Source: Streptomyces sp. SID12488 (lineage in GTDB: Bacteria; Actinomycetota; Actinomycetes; Streptomycetales; Streptomycetaceae). Taken from it: 64,000 nt of DNA. The DNA lies in NCBI RefSeq assembly GCF_010548275.1, contig NZ_JAAGLT010000005.1, positions 248,001 through 312,000 on the forward strand, given 5' to 3'. The stretch's first letter is position 1. Every line of letters begins with the position of its first letter. Made by a program: the position numbers and the translations under genes. Shown here piece after piece: positions 33,616 through 41,971 of this stretch. The notes under the pieces were generated by a model. It was not told the origin of the DNA, ran no database searches, and was given only the letters and a program-made list of their open reading frames with translations.

Positions 33616-34014
33616 ATGGACTTCGTCTCGATCCGCATCATCACCAGCGACGTAGCGCGTCTCGTCGAGTTCTACGAGCGAGCCACAGGAGTGCGGGCGA
33701 CGTGGGCCACCGAGGACTTCGCCGAGCTCAAGACCCCGGGCGCCACCCTGGCGATCGCCGGCACCCGCACCGTCCCGCTGTTCGCCCCGGGCTCTGCCCG
33801 CCCGGCGGACAACCACAGCGTGATCACCGAGTTCCTCGTCGACGACGTGGACCGCGTTCACCAGAACCTGACCGGCTTCGTCACCGACTTCGTCAACGAG
33901 CCCACCACGATGCCCTGGGGCAACCGGTCGCTGCTGTTCCGTGACCCCGACGGCAACCTCGTCAACTTCTTCACCCCCGTCACCCCGGCGGCCATCGAAA
34001 AGTTCGCACGCTGA
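33616..34014 (+). CDS. VOC-superfamily (glyoxalase/bleomycin resistance-like) protein
   Basis: A 132-residue single VOC domain with two beta-alpha-beta-beta-beta modules (SIRIITSDVARLVEFYERAT and SVITEFLVDDVDRVHQNL). The C-terminal LLFRDPDGNLVNFF is the usual VOC signature, with Glu84-type metal ligands possible. The ATG has AAGGAG at good distance. It is controlled by the divergent WYL regulator by context. VOC proteins include glyoxalases, dioxygenases and antibiotic-binding proteins, so no reaction can be named. Confidence 0.88.
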   Translation: MDFVSIRIITSDVARLVEFYERATGVRATWATEDFAELKTPGATLAIAGTRTVPLFAPGSARPADNHSVITEFLVDDVDRVHQNLTGFVTDFVNEPTTMPWGNRSLLFRDPDGNLVNFFTPVTPAAIEKFAR

Positions 34015-34113
34015 CGCCACGCACAGCCGCTCACGCGGGAGCCCTGAGATCCCAGGGTTCCCGGTGAACGCGGCCACCGAGTCCAGGAGCGCCACCAGCA
34101 GGGGGCAAGGGGG

Positions 34114-34416
34114 CACCGGAACGCACCGCTGACCGCCGAAGGACGTCTGCGCCTGTGCCTGCAGATCGACGCCGGACGTCCGATCGCGCACGTCGCTGCG
34201 GAAGCCGGGATCTCGCGCCGTTGCCTGGCCAAGTGGTACGCCCGCTGGCGGGCGCACGGCGAGAACGGACTGCTCCACGAGCGGCCGCACGCCGCGCTCG
34301 GCGGCCGACCGCCCATCAGCCGGACCGCCGGGAGCGACTACCGGATCCTCTTTGACCAGCCGCCCGAACCACTCGCGGACATCCCGCAGCAGCTCACCTT
34401 CGAGGACTTCGTGTAA
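34114..34416 (+). pseudogene. IS481-type transposase remnant with internal deletion
   Basis: A reading frame of 100 codons ending in TAA (34414-34416) joins two parts of an IS481-family transposase. The N-terminal helix-turn-helix part reads NAPLTAEGRLRLCLQIDAGR, followed by PIAHVAAEAGISRRCLAKWY. After GENGLL it jumps to HERPHAALGGRPPISR, which is the C-terminal block normally found after the DDE core. The catalytic core of roughly 200 residues is missing, and there is no clear start codon. Terminal inverted repeats were not identified. It lies between the VOC gene and the convergent helicase. Confidence 0.75.
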
Positions 34417-34531
34417 CCAAGGTCCCGAGCACCACACCTGAGCGGTGGGCGCGAGCAGCCACAGAGAACCCGCACGCACCCACCGAGCCGAACCACAACC
34501 GCCGGCTCACAACCCGCCGAACCACCGACGG

Positions 34532-37348
34532 CTACCCCACGGACGAGTACGCCACAACCCCCCGCAGCAGCCCCTCCACGGCCTTGCGTGCGTTCTTCGC
34601 GACCGTTGACCCCTCCACGCCGGAGACCGGTGCCGCAGCAGAGATCTGCCCGAGGACGTCGATGACCTGCTTGCACCACCGGACGAAGTCGCCGGCCGGC
34701 ATCTCCGCCTCCCGCAGCACCTCGTCGAGGCCCTTGCCCGAGGCCCACTCGTAGGCCGCCCAGGCGAAGCCGAGGTCAGGCTCGCGCTGGCCGACGCCCT
34801 CACTCTGGGTGATCCGGAACTCCTCCTCCAGCGCGTCGAGCCGGCCCCAGATCCGGACCATCTCGCCGAGCGCGGCCTTGGCCTTGCCGGACGGCACCTT
34901 CGGCGCCATGGCGTCGTCGGCGACCCGGGACTCGTACACCAACGCAGAGACACAGGCGGCGAGTTCGGCGGGTGACAGCCCTTCCCACACGCCCGCGCGC
35001 AGGCATTCGCTGGCCAGCAGGTCCAGCTCGCCGTAGAGCCGGGCGAGCCGCTTGCCGTGCTCGGTCACCTCGTCGGAACGCAGATAGTCCAGCTCGGTGA
35101 GCAGGGCGACGATGCGGTCGAACGTACGGGCGATGGTGTTCGTGCGGCCCTCGATGCGCCGTTCCAGCTGCGAGGTGTCGCGCAGCAGCCGGTGGTAGCG
35201 CTCGGCCCAACGGGCATGGTCCTCGCGGTCGTTGCAGCCGTGGCAGGCGTGGGCGCGGATCGCGGTGCGCAGCCGGGCGATCTCGCGATCGTCGGCCGCC
35301 TGGGCCCGCTGCTTGCGGGCCCGCTCGGGCGGGATGTGCCCGGCCTTGGTGCGCAGCGCGGAGGCGAGGTCGCGGCGGGACTGCGGCGAACGCGGGTTGA
35401 AGGACTTGGGGACCCGCATCCGCTCCAACGGCTCGACGGGCACGGGGAAGTCCATGGACGCCAGCCGCTTCACCTGCCGTTCGGAGGTCAGCACCAGCGG
35501 CCGTGGGCCGTCGTGCTGCTCGAAGCCGCGGTGGCCGTTGGACCGGCCGGCGGGCAGCCCGGGGTCAAGGACGAGGGCGAGGCCCGCGTACTTGCCCGTG
35601 GGGACGTGGATGATGTCACCGGGCTTGAGCTTCTCCAGCGCGACGGCGGCCTCGGCACGCCGCTGGGCGGCGCCCTGCCGGGCCAGGTCGGTCTCGCGGT
35701 CCTTGAGGTCGCGGCGCAGTGCCGCGTACTCCTCGAAGTCGCCCAGGTGGCAGGTCATGGACTCCTTGTAGCCGTCCAGGCCCTCCTCGTTGCGCTGCAC
35801 CTGCCGGGAGATCCCGACGACCGACTTGTCGGCCTGGAACTGCGCGAACGAGGTCTCCAGCAGCTCGCGAGAGCGGTGCCGCCCGAACTGGTCCACGAGG
35901 TTGACCGCCATGTTGTAGGACGGCTTGAAGCTGGAGCGCAGCGGATACGTGCGCGTGCCGGCCAGTCCCGCCAGGTGGTCGGGGCTCATCCCGCGCTGCC
36001 ACAGCACTACGGCGTGACCCTCGACGTCGATGCCACGGCGGCCGGCGCGGCCGGTCAGCTGGGTGTACTCGCCGGGGGTGATGTCGGCGTGCTGTTCGCC
36101 GTTCCACTTGACGAGCTTCTCCAGCACGACCGAGCGGGCGGGCATGTTGATGCCGAGCGCGAGGGTCTCGGTGGCGAAGACGGCCTTCACGAGGCCTCGT
36201 ACGAAGAGTTCCTCGACGACCTCCTTGAACGTGGGCAGCATGCCCGCGTGGTGGGCGGCGATGCCTCGCTCCAGGCCCTCCAGCCACTCGTAGTACCCGA
36301 GGACGTGCAGGTCCTCGTCGGGGATGGAGGCGGTGCGCTCCTCGACGAGGGCCCGCACCCGCTCCCGTGCCTCGTCGTCGTTCAGCCGCAGTCCCGCGTA
36401 CAGGCACTGCTGTACGGCGGCCTCGCAGGCCGCGCGGCTGAAGATGAACGTGATGGCGGGCAACAGGCCCTCGTTGTCGAGCCGTTCGATGACTTCGGGG
36501 CGCCCCGGCGTCCACACGCGGGAGCGCGATCTGCGCTCACGCTCACGGTCGGCCTCCCGCATGGCACGCCCGCGTTTGCGGTCCTGGAAGGAGGGCCGCT
36601 GGGCCTCCATCCGCGCGAGCCTGGTGAGATCGGGGTTGACGGCCTTCCTGCTGCCCTCGCCCTCCTCGAAGAGGTCGTACATCCGGCGTCCGGCGAGCAC
36701 GTGCTGGAACAGGGGCACGGGCCGGTGCTCGGAGACGATCACCTGGGTGTCGCCGCGCACGGTGTCGAGCCAGTCGCCGAACTCCTCGGCGTTGGACACG
36801 GTCGCCGACAGCGAGACGAGGGTGACCGACTCGGGGAGATGGATGATCACTTCCTCCCACACGGCGCCGCGGAAGCGGTCGGAGAGGTAGTGCACCTCGT
36901 CCATCACCACGTAGCCGAGGCCCAGGAGGGTCTGCGAGCCCGCGTACAGCATGTTCCGGAGCACCTCGGTGGTCATCACGACCACCGGGGCATCGGAGTT
37001 GACGCTGTTGTCGCCGGTGAGCAGGCCGACCTTGTCCGCGCCGTAACGACGGCACAGGTCGGAGAACTTCTGGTTCGACAGGGCCTTGATGGGTGTCGTG
37101 TAGAAGCACTTCTTGCCCTGCTGGAGGGCGAGATGGACGGCGAACTCGCCGACGATCGTCTTGCCCGAACCGGTGGGGGCGGCCACCAGCACGCCCTTCC
37201 CGGCTTCGAGCGCCTGGCAGGCCTCGATCTGGAAGGGGTCGAGACCGAAGTCGTACATCTCGCGGAAGGACGCGAGTGCGGTGGCCTGCTCGACAGCGCG
37301 CTTCCGTGCTGCCGCATACCGCTCGGCCGGTGAGAGGTCCTCTGTCAT
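34532..37348 (-). CDS. helY: Ski2/Mtr4-like DEVH-box RNA helicase (HelY type)
   Basis: A 938-residue superfamily 2 helicase. Motif I APTGSGKT is at 57-64, DEVH at 150-153, SAT in LVSLSATVSN, and motif VI QLTGRAGRRG (partly quoted). The C-terminal third has the arch/helical domains of Ski2-like proteins (DSHCT-like end). The ATG 37348 start gives the family length of about 900. In M. tuberculosis the orthologue helY is also next to tatC, tatA and pafBC, so synteny supports the name. It would unwind structured RNA during decay or processing. It follows TatC across a long hairpin terminator, so it has its own promoter. Confidence 0.92.
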   Translation of the reverse strand: MTEDLSPAERYAAARKRAVEQATALASFREMYDFGLDPFQIEACQALEAGKGVLVAAPTGSGKTIVGEFAVHLALQQGKKCFYTTPIKALSNQKFSDLCRRYGADKVGLLTGDNSVNSDAPVVVMTTEVLRNMLYAGSQTLLGLGYVVMDEVHYLSDRFRGAVWEEVIIHLPESVTLVSLSATVSNAEEFGDWLDTVRGDTQVIVSEHRPVPLFQHVLAGRRMYDLFEEGEGSRKAVNPDLTRLARMEAQRPSFQDRKRGRAMREADRERERRSRSRVWTPGRPEVIERLDNEGLLPAITFIFSRAACEAAVQQCLYAGLRLNDDEARERVRALVEERTASIPDEDLHVLGYYEWLEGLERGIAAHHAGMLPTFKEVVEELFVRGLVKAVFATETLALGINMPARSVVLEKLVKWNGEQHADITPGEYTQLTGRAGRRGIDVEGHAVVLWQRGMSPDHLAGLAGTRTYPLRSSFKPSYNMAVNLVDQFGRHRSRELLETSFAQFQADKSVVGISRQVQRNEEGLDGYKESMTCHLGDFEEYAALRRDLKDRETDLARQGAAQRRAEAAVALEKLKPGDIIHVPTGKYAGLALVLDPGLPAGRSNGHRGFEQHDGPRPLVLTSERQVKRLASMDFPVPVEPLERMRVPKSFNPRSPQSRRDLASALRTKAGHIPPERARKQRAQAADDREIARLRTAIRAHACHGCNDREDHARWAERYHRLLRDTSQLERRIEGRTNTIARTFDRIVALLTELDYLRSDEVTEHGKRLARLYGELDLLASECLRAGVWEGLSPAELAACVSALVYESRVADDAMAPKVPSGKAKAALGEMVRIWGRLDALEEEFRITQSEGVGQREPDLGFAWAAYEWASGKGLDEVLREAEMPAGDFVRWCKQVIDVLGQISAAAPVSGVEGSTVAKNARKAVEGLLRGVVAYSSVG

Positions 37349-37444
37349 CGTGCTTTCGAGACTACCGGCCCCCACTGACAACAGGACGATCATTATCCGG
37401 ATCGATGTCTGTGAAACCCGGGATCGGCCCAGCTCACGCAATAT

Positions 37445-37485
37445 GGAAGCGGCCGGGGCGCCGGGTTGGCGCCCCGGCCGCTTCC
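37445..37485 (-). terminator. Very strong hairpin terminator after tatC
   Basis: An 18-bp perfect stem (37445-37462 with 37468-37485) closes a 5-nt loop, 26 nt after the tatC stop. It separates the tat genes from helY. Confidence 0.9.
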
Positions 37486-37510
37486 GCGTCGGGGGTGGTG
37501 CGAGGGAGCC

Positions 37511-38473
37511 TCAGGTCACGTCGTCGTAGCCGTTCACCCGTTCCGCGCCCGTCTGTTCGGGCAGGGCGGCGCGGCTGGCGGAGACGGTCTCGATCTCGCC
37601 GATGTCCTCGGGGGTGAGGTCCAGGTCGGAGGCCTCGTCGTCGTCCGGTCCCTCCGCCTCGCGGCGGCGCCTGCGCCGGTCGTTCGTCAGCGAGAAGGCG
37701 ACCGCGCCGAAGTACAGAACCCAGATCGGTCCGGCGAGCGCCAGCATGGTCAGCGGGTCCGTACTCGGCGTCGCGACGGCCGCGAACACCGTGATGCCCA
37801 TGATCATGCCTCGCCACCAGCCGGCCATGCGCTTGCCGGTGAGAATCCCGGTGAGGTTGAGCATGATCAGCAGCAGCGGCAGTTCGAAGGAGAGACCGAA
37901 GACGAGCACCATGCGCGTGACGAGGTCGAGCAGGTCGTCCAGCGGCAGCAGGTTGTCGACGCCGAACGGCGTGAACTCGATCAGGACCTTCGCGGTGGTG
38001 GGGAGCACCCGGTAGGCGAAGTACGCGCCACCGAGGAACAGCGGAACGCCGGATGCCACGAACGCGTAGGCATACTTCTTCTCGCTCTTGTGCAGGCCGG
38101 GCGCGACGAACGCCCAGAGCTGGTAGAGCCAGACCGGCGAGGCGAGCACGACACCGGCCATCAGCGACACCTTCAGCGCGAGCGTGAAGGGCGCGAGCAG
38201 ACCGTTGATCGTGATCTTCGCGCAGGGGCTGTCCCCCGAGGTCTGCTGCTTCGCCAGCTCGGAGAAGGACGACGGGCATCCGACCGAGTCGAGCACCGGC
38301 TTGGTGAAGAAGTTGATGATGTCGTTGTAGAAGAAGGCGGCCACAACCGTGATGGCGACGATGGCGACCATGGCCTTCGCGACCCGGTTGCGCAGTTCGC
38401 GGAGGTGCTCCACGAGAGGCATCCGCCCCTCGGGATCCCTCTCCTTCTCCTTGTTGCGGGCAGACTTGAGCAA
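37511..38473 (-). CDS. tatC: Twin-arginine translocase subunit TatC
   Basis: A 320-residue TatC with six hydrophobic segments. Typical features are MPLVEHLRELRNRVAKAM at the N-terminus, the first periplasmic loop, and SPVWLYQLWAFVAPGLHKSEKK (only part quoted: WLYQLWAFVAPGL). The start is a TTG with GAGGACG upstream. The C-terminal tail of about 60 residues is highly charged and acidic. With TatA it forms the membrane complex that exports folded twin-arginine preproteins. It lies 53 nt after tatA. Confidence 0.95.
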   Translation of the reverse strand: MLKSARNKEKERDPEGRMPLVEHLRELRNRVAKAMVAIVAITVVAAFFYNDIINFFTKPVLDSVGCPSSFSELAKQQTSGDSPCAKITINGLLAPFTLALKVSLMAGVVLASPVWLYQLWAFVAPGLHKSEKKYAYAFVASGVPLFLGGAYFAYRVLPTTAKVLIEFTPFGVDNLLPLDDLLDLVTRMVLVFGLSFELPLLLIMLNLTGILTGKRMAGWWRGMIMGITVFAAVATPSTDPLTMLALAGPIWVLYFGAVAFSLTNDRRRRRREAEGPDDDEASDLDLTPEDIGEIETVSASRAALPEQTGAERVNGYDDVT

Positions 38474-38526
38474 CCCACGTCCTCATCTCGTGCGGCAGGC
38501 CGGAGGCATCCGGCCTTGCGTCAGCG

Positions 38527-38811
38527 TCAGCGCTTGGTCGTGTCCGTGGGTTCGGTGACCGGGCGCGCGCTCGTCACGTCACCGGGGGCGGCCTGGATGG
38601 TGCGCTGCACCGGGGCCGGCTCATCGGTGTGCGGCGGGGCGGCGGGGGCAGGGTCCTGACCCTCGGACTTCATCGCCTTGGCTTCGCTCTTCAGGATGCG
38701 CGCGGACTTGCCGAGCGAGCGCGCCATGTCCGGAAGCTTCTTCGCGCCGAACAGCAGGATGATGACGACGAGGATGAGAATGATCTCGGGGGCTCCGAGC
38801 CTTCCGAACAT
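38527..38811 (-). CDS. tatA: Twin-arginine translocase subunit TatA
   Basis: A 94-residue TatA. A single N-terminal transmembrane helix (about 7-22, APEIILILVVIILLFG) is followed by the FGAKKLPDMARSLGKS amphipathic helix, the TatA signature, and a Pro-rich acidic C-terminus. ATG start. It polymerises to form the pore with TatC. It sits directly upstream of tatC, as in mycobacteria. No TatB is here; it is encoded elsewhere in Streptomyces. Confidence 0.95.
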   Translation of the reverse strand: MFGRLGAPEIILILVVIILLFGAKKLPDMARSLGKSARILKSEAKAMKSEGQDPAPAAPPHTDEPAPVQRTIQAAPGDVTSARPVTEPTDTTKR

Positions 38812-39069
38812 AAGTCTTTACCTTCTCACCGAGGCGGCTGGGTGGGGGTGCTGTCCGATCGTTCGGACAGGCGTCCGACCGTCGTGTTCACAGCGATCGT
38901 AACGCTCGGGGGTAAACCTGAGGCAATCCCTGTGCGTACTCCCGGTTTGCGGTCCGGGCCTCGTTTTCCGGCCGCGATCAGCAGCGTACCTGCCGACACC
39001 GACAAGGTGACAGGCCGAAGTCGCCCAAAACACATCAACCCGAAGACTCACAGGAGAGCCCCCGGACAG

Positions 39070-39264
39070 TCACAGTGCGTCCACAGAGCGTGCCGTGTGC
39101 ACGGCGGCCCGTTCGAGGTCCTCGGCGGCCCGGTTGATGCGCCGCGCCGAGTCCGTGACCTGCCTTCCCAGGCGCTGCGCCTCCAGGAAGACCCGGACGG
39201 CGAGCACCCCGAGAACGGCGAGCCCCAGGAACCCCACAACGATCGCGAACATCGGCCAGAACAT
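39070..39264 (-). CDS. Small membrane protein, 64 residues
   Basis: A 64-residue protein with one N-terminal hydrophobic segment (MFWPMFAIVVGFLGLAVLG) and a charged helical C-terminus (RLGRQVTDSARRINRAAEDL). G/C third-position bias and position between the Zn-ribbon gene and tatA support it as real. It has no family name I recognise. The topology (one helix plus a soluble coiled stretch) is similar to small TatA/DUF948-like proteins, but the FGxxKLP-type hinge is missing, so I do not call it a Tat subunit. The ribosome binding site is weak. Confidence 0.65.
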   Translation of the reverse strand: MFWPMFAIVVGFLGLAVLGVLAVRVFLEAQRLGRQVTDSARRINRAAEDLERAAVHTARSVDAL

Positions 39265-39304
39265 GGCGCCGAGCCTAGCCCGTCGCCGGATGGCCCGGAC
39301 GCCC

Positions 39305-39427
39305 CAGCCCGTCCGGCGCTTGAGGACGAGGCCGTTCAGGCCGAAGCGGGAGTCTGGGGGCGACAGCCCCCAGTGGGGCCCCCTCTGGGGGGAGGGATGG
39401 GACGGGTAGGGGCGGCGGGGGCGAAGA
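39305..39427 (+). repeat. Dispersed intergenic repeat, copy C
   Basis: Starts CAGCCCGTCCGGCGCTTGAG and ends GGGTAGGGGCGGCGGGGGCG, like copies at 5971-6070 and 30481-30670, with the internal CTGGGGGCGACAGCCCCCAG hairpin and an extra GGGGCCCCCTCTGGGGGG insertion. It separates the Zn-ribbon gene from the 64-residue membrane protein. Confidence 0.7.
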
Positions 39428-39445
39428 AACCCAGCGCTCAGCCGC

Positions 39446-39739
39446 TCACGACGGCCCGGCCAGCCGGAGAGTCCTGACCCCACCCCCGGTGAGCAGCTCG
39501 ACCACGCGCTCACCCGCCGGTTTACGGACGGTCACGTCACACTCGGGGCAGGTGAAGGAGTAGAAGGTGGTCCGGCTGGTGGCGCCGATGGCCAGGCGCA
39601 GGGCGCCCGCGGTGAGCTCGAAGTTGCCGCGGCAGTCCGGGCAGGCGGCGCGGAACACGACGGGGGCCACCCTTCTCATTCCGGCGAAGGCCGCCGCCAC
39701 GGTCATGTCCCGCACACCTGACATCGGAGACTCGCTCAA
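39446..39739 (-). CDS. Small zinc-ribbon protein
   Basis: A 97-residue protein with two CxxC pairs, Cys33/Cys36 (CPDC) and Cys64/Cys67 (CPEC), 27 residues apart, the layout of a zinc ribbon. The sequence between them and the C-terminal ERVVELLTGGGVRTLRL look like a folded beta-rich domain. The TTG start overlaps the pafC stop by 4 nt (TTGA) and follows AGGGGCG; an ATG 15 nt further in is possible. Its coupling to pafBC suggests a linked role, but no function is known to me. Confidence 0.75.
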   Translation of the reverse strand: MSESPMSGVRDMTVAAAFAGMRRVAPVVFRAACPDCRGNFELTAGALRLAIGATSRTTFYSFTCPECDVTVRKPAGERVVELLTGGGVRTLRLAGPS

Positions 39740-40800
39740 CGCCCCTGCTCCCGCCTGTCGTACAGCCCGTCCTGAACTCCGTGCGCCCCGGGTGTCCGTG
39801 ACCGCGTCCCAGGGGCCCGCGGGGCGTCGTACGCCACCAGCGCCTCCTGGGCGGCCTGCCGGGCGCTGTCCGCCAGGTCCTGCGGCGAGACGATGCGCCC
39901 GTCGCGGCCGAGCCGCAGTGCCAGGCGTCGCAGCGACGCCGGATCGGGGGTCCGCAGAGTGATACGCAGCCCGCCGTCGGGAAGCTCATCGGCGCTGTCG
40001 TGCGGGTAGTACTCGGCGACCCAGCGCCCGCCGGGCCCGACCTCGACGACCACCTCGGGATCCTCGGCGGCGGGTTGGACCAGGCCCTCCGACAGGTCCC
40101 GCAGCTCTATCTCGGGCGGGGCGGCCGGCTCGTCCAGGATCCTGATCTCGGCCACCCGGTCGAGGCGGAAGGTGCGGCGCGCCTCGGAGCGCCGGCACCA
40201 GGCCTCCACATAGGTGTGTCCGACGCTGACCAGGCGGATCGGGTCGATCTCGCGCTCGCTGAGCTCGTCGCGCGCGGGCGAGTAGTAGCGGATCCACAGG
40301 CGGCGGCGCTCGGAGATCGCCCGGTCGACGTCCGCGAAGACACCGCCCTCCGACTCGAAGGTCACCGAAAGCCGCGCGCTGGCCCCGGCGGCCTCGCCGG
40401 CCGCCGTCTCCACCTTGGCGGTGGCCCGCAGCAGCGCCTGCCGGTCGCCCTCGCGCAGCCCTGGCAGCGTGGACACCGCTCGGGCGGCGACCAGGAGTGC
40501 GGTCGCCTCGTCGGCGGCCAGTCTGAGCGGCTCGGCGGCCTCCTCACCGAGGGCCGCGGGGTTGTGCCACCAGATCCGCTCGCCGTCGGTGTCGATGTCG
40601 AGCAGATCACCGCCGCGGAAGCTGGTGCCGCACATGGGCAGCACGTCCAGGTCCGAGACCAACTCGTCCTCGGTGATTCCGAACGCGCGGGCGACGTCGC
40701 CGACGCGCGCGCCGGGCCGCTCGCGCAGATACGTCACCAGCGACAGCATCCGCCGTGTCTGGTCGATGGCGTTCACGGGCCTGGCCGGTTTGCCTGCCAC
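39736..40800 (-). CDS. pafC: PafC, WYL-domain transcription regulator
   Basis: A 354-residue protein with an N-terminal winged helix (about 15-70, ARVGDVARAFGITEDELVSD), a central WYL domain (RRRLWIRYYSPARDE to ARRTFRLDRVAEIR, about 165-225) and a WCX C-terminus. GTG start. It is 16 nt after pafB and pairs with it. In mycobacteria PafB and PafC act as a heterodimer that activates DNA-damage genes independently of LexA/RecA. The name comes from proteasome accessory factor because of the operon. The last 30 residues are low complexity. Confidence 0.93.
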   Translation of the reverse strand: MAGKPARPVNAIDQTRRMLSLVTYLRERPGARVGDVARAFGITEDELVSDLDVLPMCGTSFRGGDLLDIDTDGERIWWHNPAALGEEAAEPLRLAADEATALLVAARAVSTLPGLREGDRQALLRATAKVETAAGEAAGASARLSVTFESEGGVFADVDRAISERRRLWIRYYSPARDELSEREIDPIRLVSVGHTYVEAWCRRSEARRTFRLDRVAEIRILDEPAAPPEIELRDLSEGLVQPAAEDPEVVVEVGPGGRWVAEYYPHDSADELPDGGLRITLRTPDPASLRRLALRLGRDGRIVSPQDLADSARQAAQEALVAYDAPRAPGTRSRTPGAHGVQDGLYDRREQGR

Positions 40801-40816
40801 TTGCTTGTGCTCTCCC

Positions 40817-41770
40817 TCAGCCCTTGGCCACGGCGCGCAGCCTGTCCACCACGTCGGCCCGCAGCTCGGCCGGTTCCAGGACCACCACGTCCGGCCCGAA
40901 CTCCACCAGCCAGGCGTCCAGCCCGTGCCCGTACGGAATCTCCAACTCGTCCCAACCGTCGCCGAGTTCCCGCACCTGGGACGCCTTCGCCCGAAGGGGG
41001 TAGCCGGCGCCCGCCCGCAGCCGGATCAGCGCGGAACGGTCGGCGCCCTCCCCCGCCCAGCTGGCGACGGTCTCGCGGACCGTGACGACATCGGGCACAT
41101 CGGCGGTGAACTTCGCGCTCCGGCTGCGGACCTTGCCGGTGATCCGCGACAGTCGGAACACGCGTTCGGCGCCCCGGTCACGGTCCCAGCCCGCCAGATA
41201 CCAGTGACCGCGCCAGCACTCCAGCGCCCACGGCTCCACCTGACGGGGCTCTGGGCGGGCGGCGGTGGCCTTGCGGTAGTCGAAGGCGACCGGGCGGCGG
41301 TCCCGGCAGGCCAGCATCAGCGGCTCGAAGGCGGCCTCGTGCACCGGAATACGCGGTTCCAGGGCGCCATGGGGCTCATAGGGGTCGACATCCTCGGGCA
41401 GCCCGGCCGCACGCAGTTTCTGCAGCGCGCCGCTGGCCGCACCGGCGAGGCGGGCCTGCTGCCAGACCTTCGCGGCCAGGCCCAGGGCGGCGGCCTCCTC
41501 GGCGTCGAGGGTGATGGGCGGCAGCCGGTTGCTGTCACGGCCGGCGCGGTAGCCGACCTCACCGTCGAGGTTCTCCACCGTCTCGATGACCAGCCCGAGT
41601 TCGCGCAGATCGTCCTTGTCACGCTCGAACATCCGGTTGAAGGAGTCGTCGCTGCCCGCTTCGAGGTAGGCCTCGATGGAGTCACGCAGCTCGCGCTTGC
41701 TCAGCGGCCTGCGCGTTCCGAGCAGGCACAGCGCCAGGTTCATCAGCCGCTCTGCCTTGGCAATGGCCAT
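40817..41770 (-). CDS. pafB: PafB, WYL-domain transcription regulator
   Basis: A 317-residue WYL regulator. The winged helix is at about 5-65 (ERLMNLALCLLGTRRPLSKR), the WYL domain at about 145-215 (CWRGHWYLAGWDRDRGAERV, FRLSRITG) and the WCX region follows. ATG start behind AAGGGCG. It is the first gene of the pafB-pafC-zinc-ribbon unit. Its partner PafC lies 16 nt downstream. As in other actinobacteria, it likely activates DNA repair genes; here it sits near, but not in one transcript with, pafA. Confidence 0.93.
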   Translation of the reverse strand: MAIAKAERLMNLALCLLGTRRPLSKRELRDSIEAYLEAGSDDSFNRMFERDKDDLRELGLVIETVENLDGEVGYRAGRDSNRLPPITLDAEEAAALGLAAKVWQQARLAGAASGALQKLRAAGLPEDVDPYEPHGALEPRIPVHEAAFEPLMLACRDRRPVAFDYRKATAARPEPRQVEPWALECWRGHWYLAGWDRDRGAERVFRLSRITGKVRSRSAKFTADVPDVVTVRETVASWAGEGADRSALIRLRAGAGYPLRAKASQVRELGDGWDELEIPYGHGLDAWLVEFGPDVVVLEPAELRADVVDRLRAVAKG

Positions 41771-41844
41771 CGGCGCCCTTCGTCCTGCCTATGGTGCTTA
41801 CGACGGATGACCGTACCGCCCCGAAGTGGCGCGGCAAAAGCCGA

Positions 41845-41872
41845 GGGTCCATGCCCGGACAGGCATGGACCC
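41845..41872 (-). terminator. Hairpin after the small FKBP gene
   Basis: GGGTCCATGCC (41845-41855) pairs with GGCATGGACCC (41862-41872) around a 6-nt loop, 100 nt beyond the FKBP stop. It should end the FKBP transcript before pafB. Confidence 0.75.
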
Positions 41873-41910
41873 CAAATGATCAAATTCGGTCGAACCCCGT
41901 ACCTACTTCA

Positions 41911-41965
41911 TACGACGATCCGACCCGATCTCGATCACATTCGACTGTCGTACGACGATCGGACC
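41911..41965. promoter_or_regulatory. Direct repeat with 40-bp period downstream of FKBP, upstream of pafB
   Basis: TACGACGATCCGACC (41911-41925) and TACGACGATCGGACC (41951-41965) differ at one base and start exactly 40 bp apart (nearly four helical turns). They lie 140 to 195 nt before pafB, beyond the FKBP terminator. A regulatory role is possible but unproven. Confidence 0.3.
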
Positions 41966-41971
41966 GGACCG

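Noticed and set aside
35057..37333. Plus-strand open frame of about 758 codons
   Set aside because: Antisense to the helicase, whose motifs I, II and VI are clear. No family features in the plus frame.
39070..39264. Second TatA/TatB subunit
   Set aside because: It has one membrane helix and sits next to tatA, but lacks the FGxxKLP hinge after the helix.
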